A stretch of 22,866 nucleotides of DNA from Oscillospiraceae bacterium (GTDB taxonomy: Bacteria > Bacillota > Clostridia > Oscillospirales > Ruminococcaceae), in the NCBI GenBank assembly GCA_016303235.1, contig JAEDMB010000011.1:1-22866 (forward strand), read 5' to 3'. Below are positions 1 to 7,920 of the stretch, piece after piece; within the stretch, counting starts at the first letter, position 1, and each line of letters opens with the position of its first letter. Under the pieces are notes generated by a model that was given only the letters and a program-made list of their open reading frames with translations, did not search any database and was not told where the DNA came from. Both the position numbers and the translations under genes were made by a program.

Positions 1-552
1 AACATTTTCAAAAAGACCGTTTCCCCTGTCAATCATAGTATAATATTGTGATACAGAAGAATAAAAAAGTTCCCTGTCAGTATTTTCATCAACCCATACT
101 ATAAACTTATCAAAGCCGAAATCAGGATTTTCTCCCGTTTTAAGAAATGATGCACCTCTTTTGAGAAATTCCCTCATAAACATAATTATTCTTTCATCGT
201 CCTGAAATTTTTCATCGTAATAGAGAGCATTATTTCCCTCATATACGGGAACTGCACGGCATTTTTTAACGGTATTTTCGATAAATCTGCAGACATCATC
301 GGGAGTTTTATGATAGAATATATTTTTCCCCTGATGTTCGATATAAGTACCGCAACCGCAGATATATCCGTCAAAGCCTATATCACGTATTCTCTTTTCG
401 ATATTGCATATCGTTCTGCCGGTATTTATATAAGTATAACAGCCGTTTTTTCTTGCAAGGGAAATGGCTTTCAGAGTGCTTTCCGGAAGATATGCATTTT
501 CGTCCTCGCTTATAAGTGTACCGTCAATATCAAAAAAAATAATTTTTTTCAT
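1..552 (-). CDS. HAD-superfamily (Cof-type) phosphatase, partial
   Basis: The minus strand encodes 184 codons that run off the left edge, so the C-terminus is missing. The protein opens with the HAD motif I signature FDIDGTL (residues 7-13; both Asp are the predicted nucleophile and acid/base). Motif II is probably the Thr of INTGRT (about residues 42-47). The following sequence, with DGYICGCGTYIE, is typical of the Cof-type IIB cap HADs, cytoplasmic Mg-dependent phosphatases of sugar phosphates, flavin or other small phosphates. The true substrate cannot be told. The ATG at 552 is preceded by GGGAGGG at 567-561 with 8 nt spacing. A TTGACA/TATAAT promoter lies immediately upstream and implies a very short leader. 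The gene is transcribed away from ddl and looks like an independent unit. Motifs III and IV lie beyond the window. Confidence 0.85.
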   Translation of the reverse strand, partial: MKKIIFFDIDGTLISEDENAYLPESTLKAISLARKNGCYTYINTGRTICNIEKRIRDIGFDGYICGCGTYIEHQGKNIFYHKTPDDVCRFIENTVKKCRAVPVYEGNNALYYDEKFQDDERIIMFMREFLKRGASFLKTGENPDFGFDKFIVWVDENTDRELFYSSVSQYYTMIDRGNGLFENV

Positions 553-572
553 AAAAAAATCCCTCCCGAATT

Positions 573-602
573 ATTATATAGCTTTTTTATACAGCTTGTC
601 AA
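573..602 (-). promoter_or_regulatory. Sigma-A promoter of the HAD gene
   Basis: On the minus strand, TTGACA (602-597) and TATAAT (578-573) are separated by 18 nt. The predicted transcription start falls just before the GGGAGGG ribosome binding site, giving a leader of under about 25 nt. Both hexamers match the consensus exactly. No hairpin or operator is obvious. The stretch 603-747, up to the ddl control region, is AT-rich and shows no gene. Confidence 0.75.
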
Positions 603-747
603 TCCTGTAATATACAGCTATTTTGATAAATATAATATAATGACGACAAACAGCCTTGCGGTAAATATGTGAAAATCAACAAAAAAATCTGTTGAAAATT
701 GTTGGATTTTTAGAGTAATTTTTTAAAATTTACACGTTTCATTTTAT

Positions 748-780
748 TTTCACAAAAAATACTTGAAGTTTTTTGTGAAA
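748..780. repeat. 12-bp perfect inverted repeat over the ddl promoter
   Basis: TTTCACAAAAAA (748-759) and TTTTTTGTGAAA (769-780) are exact reverse complements separated by 9 nt. The loop holds the candidate -35 hexamer of the ddl promoter. No T-tract follows on either strand in a position that would suit a terminator. The placement therefore suggests a protein-binding operator rather than an RNA element. This is inference from symmetry and position only. Confidence 0.5.
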
Positions 781-791
781 TGTGATAAAAT
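763..791 (+). promoter_or_regulatory. Probable sigma-A promoter of the ddl-murI-ywiB-argS operon
   Basis: TTGAAG (763-768) and TAAAAT (786-791) are spaced by 17 nt, matching 4/6 and 5/6 of the consensus. It is the best-placed promoter upstream of ddl, with about 45 nt of leader before the ATG at 843. The -35 lies inside a 12-bp inverted repeat, so initiation may be repressible. Confidence 0.55.
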
Positions 792-842
792 TATTGATAC
801 AAGATACAAAAAAAGTATGTTTTCCCAAAGGAGTAAATTTTT

Positions 843-1913
843 ATGGCAAAAACTAAAGTTGCGGTTTTATTCGGCGGTGCTTCAAGCGAGCATAATATTT
901 CTCTTATATCTGCCACAAACGTTATCAAAAGTATTCCGAAAGACAAATATGAAATTACCTGTATCGGAATTACCAAAACCGGAAGATGGCTCTATTACCC
1001 AGGTGATGTTGAATCTATTGCAAACGGTCAGTGGGAACACAATCCCGACTGTACTACTGCTATAATTTCACCCGACCCAATTCATAAAGGTATAATTATT
1101 ATCGAAAATAACAGCGTTTCAGTAAGAAAAATTGATGTTGTATTCCCTGTCCTCCACGGAAGAAACGGAGAGGACGGTTCACTTCAGGGACTTCTCGATA
1201 TGGCAAAACTCCCGTATGTCGGTTGCGGACTGCTTGCGTCAGCGTCCTGTATGGATAAATCACATACTCACATCGTTCTTGACCACTGCGGTATAAAAAC
1301 GGCTAAATGGAAACTCATCACACAGAGAGAAATAAATCATCTTGAAGAAAAATGCGAAAAAATTGCCCATTCTCTCGGATTTCCGCTTTTCGTCAAGCCT
1401 GCAAATGCCGGTTCATCAATAGGAATAAACAAGGCTACAAACCTTTCTGAACTCGAAGAAGCTGTAAAAGTTGCGTTCTCTCACGACAATAAAGTAGTTG
1501 TTGAGGAATTTATAAAGGGCAAGGAACTTGAAGTTGCCGTATTCGGATATGATTCACCTTTCGCATCATATGCCGGCGAAATTGAAGCGTGCAACGATTT
1601 CTATGACTATGACGCAAAATATGACAGCCCCTCAAAGCTTTATATTCCTGCAAGAATTGACGACAGAAAAATGGCTGAAATACGTGAAACTGCAATAAAA
1701 GCTTATAAATGCCTCGGCTGTAAGGGTCTTTCAAGAGTCGATTTCTTCCTCACTGATGACGGAATACTCTATCTCAACGAAATCAATACTCTCCCCGGAT
1801 TTACTTCAATAAGCATGTACCCTAAGCTTATGGAAAATCTTGGAATGAGCCAGTCATATCTCGTTGACAAGCTTATTGAACAGGCTATTGAAAATTCCGA
1901 AAAAAACTATTAA
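843..1913 (+). CDS. ddl: D-alanine--D-alanine ligase
   Basis: ATP-dependent cytoplasmic enzyme that joins two D-alanines to make the dipeptide at the end of the peptidoglycan stem peptide. The 356-residue length is normal for the family. The N-terminus carries the conserved GGASSEHNIS motif (residues 11-20). The ATP-grasp core follows, with LFVKPANAGSSIGI (about 182-195) as the nucleotide-binding loop, VVEEFIKGKELEVAV, and near the C-terminus LNEINTLPGFT, which supplies the Mg ligands Glu and Asn and the catalytic loop. The start is set by AAAGGAG at 827-833. The stop TAA overlaps the murI ribosome binding site, so the two genes are translated in tandem. The operon thus pairs D-Ala-D-Ala synthesis with D-Glu supply for the same wall precursor. 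The sequence does not settle D-Ala versus D-Lac specificity. No obvious defects. Confidence 0.96.
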   Translation: MAKTKVAVLFGGASSEHNISLISATNVIKSIPKDKYEITCIGITKTGRWLYYPGDVESIANGQWEHNPDCTTAIISPDPIHKGIIIIENNSVSVRKIDVVFPVLHGRNGEDGSLQGLLDMAKLPYVGCGLLASASCMDKSHTHIVLDHCGIKTAKWKLITQREINHLEEKCEKIAHSLGFPLFVKPANAGSSIGINKATNLSELEEAVKVAFSHDNKVVVEEFIKGKELEVAVFGYDSPFASYAGEIEACNDFYDYDAKYDSPSKLYIPARIDDRKMAEIRETAIKAYKCLGCKGLSRVDFFLTDDGILYLNEINTLPGFTSISMYPKLMENLGMSQSYLVDKLIEQAIENSEKNY

Positions 1914-1925
1914 AGGAGATTTTGA

Positions 1926-2729
1926 ATGGATAATAATGCCATAGGCGTATTTGATTCCGGTCTTGGCGGTCTTACTGCCGTAAGGGAACTGAATAAAATT
2001 CTTCCGAATGAAAATATAATATACTTCGGAGATACTGCAAGAATACCATACGGTTCAAGAAGCCGGAACACCGTTCTCCGGTATGCAAATGAAGATATAG
2101 AATTTCTCAGAAAACACGACATCAAAATGATTATTGCTGCCTGCGGTACTGTAAGTTCAGTTATAGGCGATATATCCGATATTGACGGTATTCCCTTTAC
2201 AGGCGTACTCATTCCCGCTTCAAAAAGTGCCTGCAATGCTACCAGAAACGGTAAAATCGGTATAATCGGCACTCCCGCAACAATCAGAAGCGGTTCATTC
2301 AAGAAAACTGTTGAGGCTATGCGTCCCGGTACTCAGGTATTTGCAAATCCCTGTCCGCTTTTCGTACATCTCGTTGAAAACGGCTATATCGACCGTGAAA
2401 ACAAGGTCACTAAACTCGTTGCAGAAGAATATCTCGAACCTATCAAAAAAGCCGGTGTAGATACGCTTATTCTCGGCTGTACCCACTACCCTATCATAAA
2501 AGATATAATTGCCGACTATATGGGCGATAATGTTACTCTTATTGATACCGGTGCGGAATCCGCAAAGTATGCCAAAAAATGCCTGAGCGAAAAAAATCTT
2601 CTCTCCGGAAGTACCGAAAAGGGGAAAAATACTTTCTATGTCAGTGACAGCACCGAACTTTTCGGCGATACTGCAAGAATATTCCTCGGTCACGATGTTT
2701 CGGGCGAAGTTTTCAGCAGTATAAAATAA
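1926..2729 (+). CDS. murI: Glutamate racemase (variant active-site motif)
   Basis: Cofactor-independent racemase that converts L-Glu to D-Glu for UDP-MurNAc-peptide synthesis. The 267-residue protein shows the family blocks in order: GVFDSGLGGLTAV (7-19), YFGDTARIPYG (33-43), the first catalytic Cys in AACGTVSS (Cys73), and the second in LGCTHYP (Cys185, with His187). Most MurI proteins read CNTA after the first Cys. Here it is CGTV, so the substrate-contacting Asn is replaced by Gly74. Both Cys are present, which argues for activity, perhaps with altered kinetics. A related amino-acid racemase is the alternative. The start ATG lies 7 nt after an AAAGGAG that overlaps the ddl stop codon. The position between ddl and argS supports the cell-wall role. 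Confidence 0.92.
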   Translation: MDNNAIGVFDSGLGGLTAVRELNKILPNENIIYFGDTARIPYGSRSRNTVLRYANEDIEFLRKHDIKMIIAACGTVSSVIGDISDIDGIPFTGVLIPASKSACNATRNGKIGIIGTPATIRSGSFKKTVEAMRPGTQVFANPCPLFVHLVENGYIDRENKVTKLVAEEYLEPIKKAGVDTLILGCTHYPIIKDIIADYMGDNVTLIDTGAESAKYAKKCLSEKNLLSGSTEKGKNTFYVSDSTELFGDTARIFLGHDVSGEVFSSIK

Positions 2730-2744
2730 AACGGCGGTGAAAAG

Positions 2745-3173
2745 ATGAAAAACAACGTTATGATTTCACTAAGAAGTATCATAAATCAGGACGGCGAAAA
2801 AAGTGAAACCGAACTCTTTACAAAGGCTTTATATAACCGTCAGAATGATACATATACATTCAGATATGAAGATACTCCCGCAACAGGCTTTGAGGGTTCT
2901 GTTACTACTATAACCGTTGACGGAAACAATTCCGCAAGCATAGTAAGAACAGGTACTGCAAATTCAAATATTATGCTCGAAAAAGATAAAAAGCATTACT
3001 GCCATTACGGAACTCCCTACGGGGATTTTCAGATTGGAATTATGACACAGTTCATAAAAAACAATATAGAAACTTCCGGAGAACTTGCTCTCAAATATAC
3101 TCTTGACCTCAATTCAGCATATCTCTCCGACAATGAAATTATTATCAGAATACAGAATTTTAATCAAAACTGA
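2745..3173 (+). CDS. DUF1934 (YwiB-like) beta-barrel protein
   Basis: Small 142-residue cytoplasmic protein with no signal peptide or membrane segment. The pattern of alternating polar and hydrophobic strands fits the DUF1934/YwiB family, a calycin-like beta-barrel of unknown function. It opens with I-N-Q-D-G-E and ends with YTLDLNSAYLSDNEI-type strands. The family commonly sits directly upstream of argS, as ywiB does in Bacillus subtilis, and the same order is seen here. It starts 15 nt after murI with an atypical GGCGGTGA ribosome binding site at about 2733-2740, and ends 19 nt before argS, so it is cotranscribed. No catalytic motif is visible and no function is assigned. Confidence 0.85.
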   Translation: MKNNVMISLRSIINQDGEKSETELFTKALYNRQNDTYTFRYEDTPATGFEGSVTTITVDGNNSASIVRTGTANSNIMLEKDKKHYCHYGTPYGDFQIGIMTQFIKNNIETSGELALKYTLDLNSAYLSDNEIIIRIQNFNQN

Positions 3174-3192
3174 TGAAAGGAATTTAAATTAA

Positions 3193-4959
3193 ATGTCTGA
3201 CCTTATAAAAAATGCCTCCGAACAGCTCAGGGAACTTATTTATAATTCCCTTTCTGTTCTTGTATCAAAAAAGGAAATACCTGAAATTCCGCTTCCGGAT
3301 TTCAAAACGGAAATTCCTGCCGACAAGTCCCACGGAGATTTTGCTACAAATATCGCTATGGTATCAGCCAGAACTCTCCGTATGCCTCCCCGTAAAATCG
3401 CTGAACTTATAAAATCCGAGCTTGTACTCGAAAATTCCTGCTTTGAAAAATGCGAGATTGCCGGTGCGGGATTTATGAATTTTTTCCTGTCTCCCAAATG
3501 GTTCGCCGATGTCGTAAAAGCTTCTCTTGATGAGGGAAAGGATTACGGTAAAACCGATTACGGAAAAGGTAAAAGAATACTTGTTGAATTTGTTTCCGCA
3601 AATCCGACAGGCCCTATGCATATAGGAAACGCAAGAGGCGGTGCTATCGGTGACTGTCTCGCAAGCGTTCTCCAGTGGGCTGGATTTTATACCGAACGTG
3701 AATTTTATGTCAACGATGCCGGAAATCAGATTGAAAAATTCGGAAAATCCCTTTCACTCCGCTATATGCAGATTTGCAGTGACGAGGGACAGAAAATATG
3801 TCTTAATAATTACAGTATGGACGATTTCTGCAAAGCTATTTACGGCGATGAGGGAATTGCTACCGAATTTCCTATGCCCGAAGATTCTTACAGGGGTATG
3901 GATATTATCGAACACGCTAAAAACTATTTTGATGAATACGGTGCTGTTTTAAGCGGTCAGGACGAACAGGAACGCAGAAAAACTCTTGTTGATTATGCAC
4001 TGCCGAAAAATATCGAAGGTCTTGAACGTGACCTTAAAAAATACCGTATAGTTTATGACAACTGGTTCAGGGAAAGCAAGCTCCACGAAAGCGGTGAAAC
4101 TATGCGTATCGTTGAAAAGCTCAAGAAAACCGGTCACACTTACGAACAGGACGGTGCTGTATGGTTCAGGGCTACTGATTTCGGAGTTGACAAGGATTTT
4201 GTCCTTGTACGTGCAAACGGTATTCCTACATATGTAGTTCCTGATATTGCATACCACTATGACAAGCTTGTAACAAGAAATTTCGACAAGGCTATAAATG
4301 TTCTCGGTGCCGACCACCACGGATATGTCCCACGTCTTAAATCCGCCCTTACTGCACTCGGAGTAAATGCGGACAAGCTTGATGTAGTTCTTATGCAGAT
4401 GGTAAGACTCGTCCGTAACGGTGAAACTATCAAGATTTCAAAGAGAAGCGGTAAGGCTATTACTCTTGTAACACTTCTTGATGAAATTCCGATTGATGCC
4501 GTAAGATTTTTCTTTAATATGCGTGAGGCTAATTCTCAGTTTGAATTTGACCTCGACCTTGCTGTTGAACAGTCCTCCAAAAATCCCGTTTACTATGTTC
4601 AGTATGCACACGCAAGAATCTGCAGTCTTATTGCAAATCTCAAATCAGAGGGAATCGAATATACTCCCGAAGCTGACCTTTTACTGCTCTCACAGCCTTC
4701 CGAAATAGAGCTTATCCGTCATATCGCTGAACTTCCGGACACTGTCAACGCCTCCGCAAGAACTTACGACCCCGCAAAGATTACAAAGTATGCTATCGAA
4801 CTCGCTACGCTTTTCCACAGATTCTATGACTCGTGCAGTGTAAAGAATGCTGAAACAGATGAACTCCGTCTCGCACGTCTTTCACTCTGCATAAGCGTTA
4901 AACAGGTTCTCGAAAACACTCTCGCAATTCTCAATATTGACGCTCCCGAAAAAATGTGA
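3193..4959 (+). CDS. argS: Arginyl-tRNA synthetase
   Basis: Class I aminoacyl-tRNA synthetase that charges tRNA-Arg in the cytoplasm. The 588 residues carry the N-terminal additive domain (ArgRS-type, with SHGDFATNIAM at 46-56). The HIGH-box variant HIGN lies at 143-146 in FVSANPTGPMHIGNARG, diagnostic of ArgRS. The KMSKS-like loop KISKRSG is at about 414-420. The C-terminal DALR anticodon-binding helices begin around NPVYYVQYAHARI. Everything expected is present and the length is usual. The ribosome binding site AAAGGA (3176-3181) is 11 nt upstream. It is the last gene of the ddl operon. No convincing intrinsic terminator follows, only a weak AT-rich hairpin over the stop codon. Confidence 0.97.
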   Translation: MSDLIKNASEQLRELIYNSLSVLVSKKEIPEIPLPDFKTEIPADKSHGDFATNIAMVSARTLRMPPRKIAELIKSELVLENSCFEKCEIAGAGFMNFFLSPKWFADVVKASLDEGKDYGKTDYGKGKRILVEFVSANPTGPMHIGNARGGAIGDCLASVLQWAGFYTEREFYVNDAGNQIEKFGKSLSLRYMQICSDEGQKICLNNYSMDDFCKAIYGDEGIATEFPMPEDSYRGMDIIEHAKNYFDEYGAVLSGQDEQERRKTLVDYALPKNIEGLERDLKKYRIVYDNWFRESKLHESGETMRIVEKLKKTGHTYEQDGAVWFRATDFGVDKDFVLVRANGIPTYVVPDIAYHYDKLVTRNFDKAINVLGADHHGYVPRLKSALTALGVNADKLDVVLMQMVRLVRNGETIKISKRSGKAITLVTLLDEIPIDAVRFFFNMREANSQFEFDLDLAVEQSSKNPVYYVQYAHARICSLIANLKSEGIEYTPEADLLLLSQPSEIELIRHIAELPDTVNASARTYDPAKITKYAIELATLFHRFYDSCSVKNAETDELRLARLSLCISVKQVLENTLAILNIDAPEKM

Positions 4960-5157
4960 TATAATTACATTTTGGTTACAGCTTTTTTAACAGAATATGA
5001 ACAGAATTTTCCAGTATATAACCAAAAATTCAGAATATCGGGAATCTCAGAAAAAAATTAACAGTTTGTTCACAAATCAGCAATGAAAATATGTTACAAT
5101 TTGTAATATATCAGGATTGCTTTTTAACGTATAATAAGAAAGGATTGATTTGATTTT
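4960..5157 (+). promoter_or_regulatory. argS-pucR intergenic region with candidate extended -10 promoter
   Basis: This 198-nt AT-rich gap holds TGTTACAAT at 5092-5100, an extended -10 element without a good -35 at the right spacing. It also holds a 9-bp inverted repeat, TTTTGGTTA (4970-4978) and TAACCAAAA (5019-5027), with a 40-nt loop. The ribosome binding site of the next gene is AAAGGA at 5139-5144. The promoter call is tentative. Confidence 0.35.
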
Positions 5158-6243
5158 ATGTCCAACCGTTTATTTCAGGGTCTTATTCAGCAGATGAAAG
5201 AGACCATAGACTGCACCATAGGAGTTGTTGACGAAACAGCTACTATTATCGCCTGCAGTGACCTCACAAAAGTAGGAACTACAAACGAATTTGTTTCGCT
5301 TGACCTCACAGATTCCCATGATATTTTTATAAGAGACGGATATACATACAAGCCGTTCGGTGCAAGAGTCAAGCCCGATTATGCCGTATTCGTTGAGGGA
5401 GTTGACGAGGCGTCCGCAAAGTATGCAAGCATTATGGCTATATCCCTCACAAATATCAAGCAGTACTATGATGAAAAATACGACAGAAACAATTTCATAA
5501 AAAATGTCGTTCTCGATAACGTTCTCCCCGGAGATATTATCATAAAGGCAAGGGAACTTCATTTCAATGCTGAAATAAGCCGTGTCGTATTCCTCATAAG
5601 AATTGTATCTGCAAATGATATATCCGCATATGATGTCATTCAGAACCTTTTCCCTGATAAAAACAAGGATTTTGTTTTCAATATAACTGAAAATGATATA
5701 GTTCTTGTAAAGGAACTCAAAAGCACTGTTGATTCAAAAGACCTCGAAAAGCTTGCACGTTCAATCGCAGATACTTTAAGCAGTGAATTCTATACAAGAG
5801 TAAATGTCGGAATAGGCACTCCCGTTGTAGGAGTCAAGGAGCTTGCAAGTTCATTCAAAGAAGCTCAGATGGCTCTCGAAGTAGGAAAGGTATTTGATAC
5901 CGACAAGGTAATTGTAAGTTATGACAATCTCGGAATTGCAAGACTTATATATCATCTCCCGACAACTCTCTGCGAAACTTTCCTTCATGAGGTTTTCAAA
6001 ATGGGCAGTATCGAATCCCTCGACCACGAAACACTTTTCACTATCCAGAGATTCTTTGAAAACAATCTCAATGTTTCAGAAACTTCAAGAAAGCTTTTTG
6101 TCCATAGAAATACTCTCGTTTACAGACTCGAAAAAATCAAAAAGCTTACCGGTCTTGACTTAAGGGAATTTGACCACGCTATTATATTCAAAATCGCCCT
6201 TATGGTTAAAAAATACCTCTCCGCAAGTCCTATGAAATTCTGA
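5158..6243 (+). CDS. PucR/CdaR-type transcriptional regulator
   Basis: A 361-residue cytoplasmic protein. The C-terminal 60 residues (about 299-355) match the PucR C-terminal helix-turn-helix, with FFENNLNVSETSRKL, then FVHRNTLVYRLEKIKKLTGLD, the hallmark of the PucR/CdaR family. The middle part (about 130-250) resembles the GGDEF-like linker domain of CdaR relatives, with VNVGIGTPV and the FKEAQMALEVG helix. The N-terminal 110 residues form a sensor-like region (IGVVDETATIIACSD) whose ligand is unknown. Known PucR and CdaR proteins activate purine or sugar-acid catabolism, but here the regulator lies 62 nt upstream of ftsE, with no terminator between. That suggests cotranscription with, or control of, the FtsEX/M23/Ctp module. 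This is context inference. Confidence 0.85.
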   Translation: MSNRLFQGLIQQMKETIDCTIGVVDETATIIACSDLTKVGTTNEFVSLDLTDSHDIFIRDGYTYKPFGARVKPDYAVFVEGVDEASAKYASIMAISLTNIKQYYDEKYDRNNFIKNVVLDNVLPGDIIIKARELHFNAEISRVVFLIRIVSANDISAYDVIQNLFPDKNKDFVFNITENDIVLVKELKSTVDSKDLEKLARSIADTLSSEFYTRVNVGIGTPVVGVKELASSFKEAQMALEVGKVFDTDKVIVSYDNLGIARLIYHLPTTLCETFLHEVFKMGSIESLDHETLFTIQRFFENNLNVSETSRKLFVHRNTLVYRLEKIKKLTGLDLREFDHAIIFKIALMVKKYLSASPMKF

Positions 6244-6305
6244 TAAATCATTCTCTCCTGAACGAAAGCCGGATTTTTTAAAAAATTAAAAGGAAGGTGA
6301 TTTAA

Positions 6306-6992
6306 ATGGTAGAATTAAAAAACGTATCCGTTACATATTCAAGCGGTGTTGACGCTCTCAACAACGTAAGCCTTAAAATAAATGACGGCGACTTTGCATT
6401 TGTTGTCGGTTCTTCGGGTGCGGGTAAAAGTACCATGATTAAGCTACTGCTGAAGGAAATAGACGCCACAAGCGGTTCTGTAAGCGTAAACGGCTATAAC
6501 CTCAACAAGCTTAAAAAAAGACAAATTCCTGAATTCAGACGTACTCTCGGCTTTGTTTTTCAGGATTTCAGACTTATACCTTCTATGACCGTATATGAAA
6601 ATATTGCTTTCGTACTGCGTGTTATAGATGCACCCCGAAAGTTCATTAAGAAAAGAGTCCCTTATGTAATCGGGCTTGTCGAATTACAGTCAAAAATGAA
6701 CTCATATCCCGATGAACTTTCCGGCGGTGAAAAACAGCGTGTTGCAATTGCAAGAGCCTTGGTAAATGACCCTAAACTTATTATCGCCGATGAACCTACC
6801 GGAAACATCGACCCTGAACTTTCATATGAAATAGTCGAACTGCTGAAAGGCATTAACGACTGCGGAACTACTGTTCTTATGGTAACGCACGAACACGACC
6901 TCGTCAGACATTTCGGAGGCAGAATAATCAATATAACTGACGGACGAATTGTTTTTGATGAAGTAATCGGGGGTATAAACGATGAAGCTTAG
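6306..6992 (+). CDS. ftsE: Cell division ATP-binding protein FtsE
   Basis: ABC-type ATPase of the FtsEX complex, which sits at the septum and drives activation of peptidoglycan hydrolases rather than transport. The 228 residues have Walker A GSSGAGKST (35-43), the Q-loop FVFQDFRL (Gln86), the ABC signature LSGGE (138-142), Walker B LIIADEP (158-164), the D-loop and the switch His195 in MVTHEHD. Length and motif order are standard for FtsE. The start ATG follows a strong AGGAAGGTGAT ribosome binding site. The reading frame overlaps ftsX by 11 nt (6982-6992), giving translational coupling, as expected for partners of one complex. Confidence 0.95.
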   Translation: MVELKNVSVTYSSGVDALNNVSLKINDGDFAFVVGSSGAGKSTMIKLLLKEIDATSGSVSVNGYNLNKLKKRQIPEFRRTLGFVFQDFRLIPSMTVYENIAFVLRVIDAPRKFIKKRVPYVIGLVELQSKMNSYPDELSGGEKQRVAIARALVNDPKLIIADEPTGNIDPELSYEIVELLKGINDCGTTVLMVTHEHDLVRHFGGRIINITDGRIVFDEVIGGINDEA

Positions 6993-7887
6993 CGGTATAA
7001 AATATCTTATAGACCAAGGCACGGAAAATATATGGAAAAATAAAATGATGGCTTTTGCAACATTCTGCGTCCTTCTTATATCACTTATGCTTGTCGGAAT
7101 GGCAGTCCTGTTTTACATAAATATCGATTCAATCATCGGCGGAATAAGCGATAAAAATGAAATTGCCGTATTTATTGACGATTCCGCCACTCAGGAACAG
7201 ATTGACGAACTCGGAAATCAGCTTTCCGCAATAGACGGCGTTTCGGAAGTTGTCTTTGAATCAAAGGACGAGGCTTTTCAGTCTATGATGAAGTCTATGC
7301 CGGAATATGAAAGAATTTTTAATTCTCTCGGCAACGATAACCCGCTTGTAGACGGATATAAGGTCAGAGTTCACGATATTGACCGTGTAACCGAAATTAT
7401 CGGCATAATCGAAAAAATGGACAACATCTATTATATAAAAGCCTCTCAGGAATTTGTCAATATTCTTATGGAATTAAGGCGTGTTGTAACCCTCATAGCA
7501 ACAGCTATCATAATCGGGCTTGTAATAGTTTCTATGATTATGATTTCAAATACTACAAAAGCAAGCGTATTTTCAAGACGTGAAGAAATTCAGATTATGA
7601 AATACGTAGGTGCTACAAACGGATTTATAAGAATACCGTTTTTTATTGAGGGAATGATTACGGGATTTTTTTCCGGAGCAGGTGCTTTTCTGCTTACTCT
7701 CCTCACATACCGTTCAACATTCAGTATTCTGACGGAAAATGTCGGAGTTATGAACGTCATAGGTCTGGGAAGTATTATCCCGTTCGGAAAAATTCAGTTT
7801 TATGTACTGGGTGCATATATTCTTGCAGGTGCTTTCATCGGGGGTCTTGGAAGTGTACTGTGTACAAGAAAGCATATTAATGTTTAA
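6982..7887 (+). CDS. ftsX: Cell division permease-like protein FtsX
   Basis: Membrane partner of FtsE; 301 residues. The order is a short cytoplasmic N-terminus, TM1 (about 22-46), and an extracellular domain (about 47-165) that in this family contacts the coiled coil of the hydrolase. TM2 follows (about 168-190), then a cytoplasmic loop with SRREEIQIMKYVGATNGFI, the conserved FtsX coupling segment, then TM3 (about 215-240) and TM4 (about 270-292). This four-TM layout is typical. It overlaps ftsE and is followed 33 nt later by a coiled-coil M23 peptidase, the expected client. ATP hydrolysis by FtsE is thought to be passed through FtsX to that periplasmic/wall protein. Confidence 0.94.
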   Translation: MKLSGIKYLIDQGTENIWKNKMMAFATFCVLLISLMLVGMAVLFYINIDSIIGGISDKNEIAVFIDDSATQEQIDELGNQLSAIDGVSEVVFESKDEAFQSMMKSMPEYERIFNSLGNDNPLVDGYKVRVHDIDRVTEIIGIIEKMDNIYYIKASQEFVNILMELRRVVTLIATAIIIGLVIVSMIMISNTTKASVFSRREEIQIMKYVGATNGFIRIPFFIEGMITGFFSGAGAFLLTLLTYRSTFSILTENVGVMNVIGLGSIIPFGKIQFYVLGAYILAGAFIGGLGSVLCTRKHINV

Positions 7888-7920
7888 CATTGATTAATTT
7901 AATTTACGAAAGGAGTGCAG

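Noticed and set aside
310..672. Plus-strand open frame opposite the HAD gene
   Set aside because: It is antisense to the clear HAD phosphatase, crosses that gene's promoter, and its translation resembles no family.
4953..4975. Inverted repeat AAAATGT/ACATTTT over the argS stop codon as a terminator
   Set aside because: It is a 7-bp AT-only-type stem with a single G-C pair and a poor T-tract; too weak to call.
7915..7920. GTG start for the M23 gene
   Set aside because: The GTG is part of the AAAGGAG ribosome binding site; the ATG at 7921 has proper spacing.
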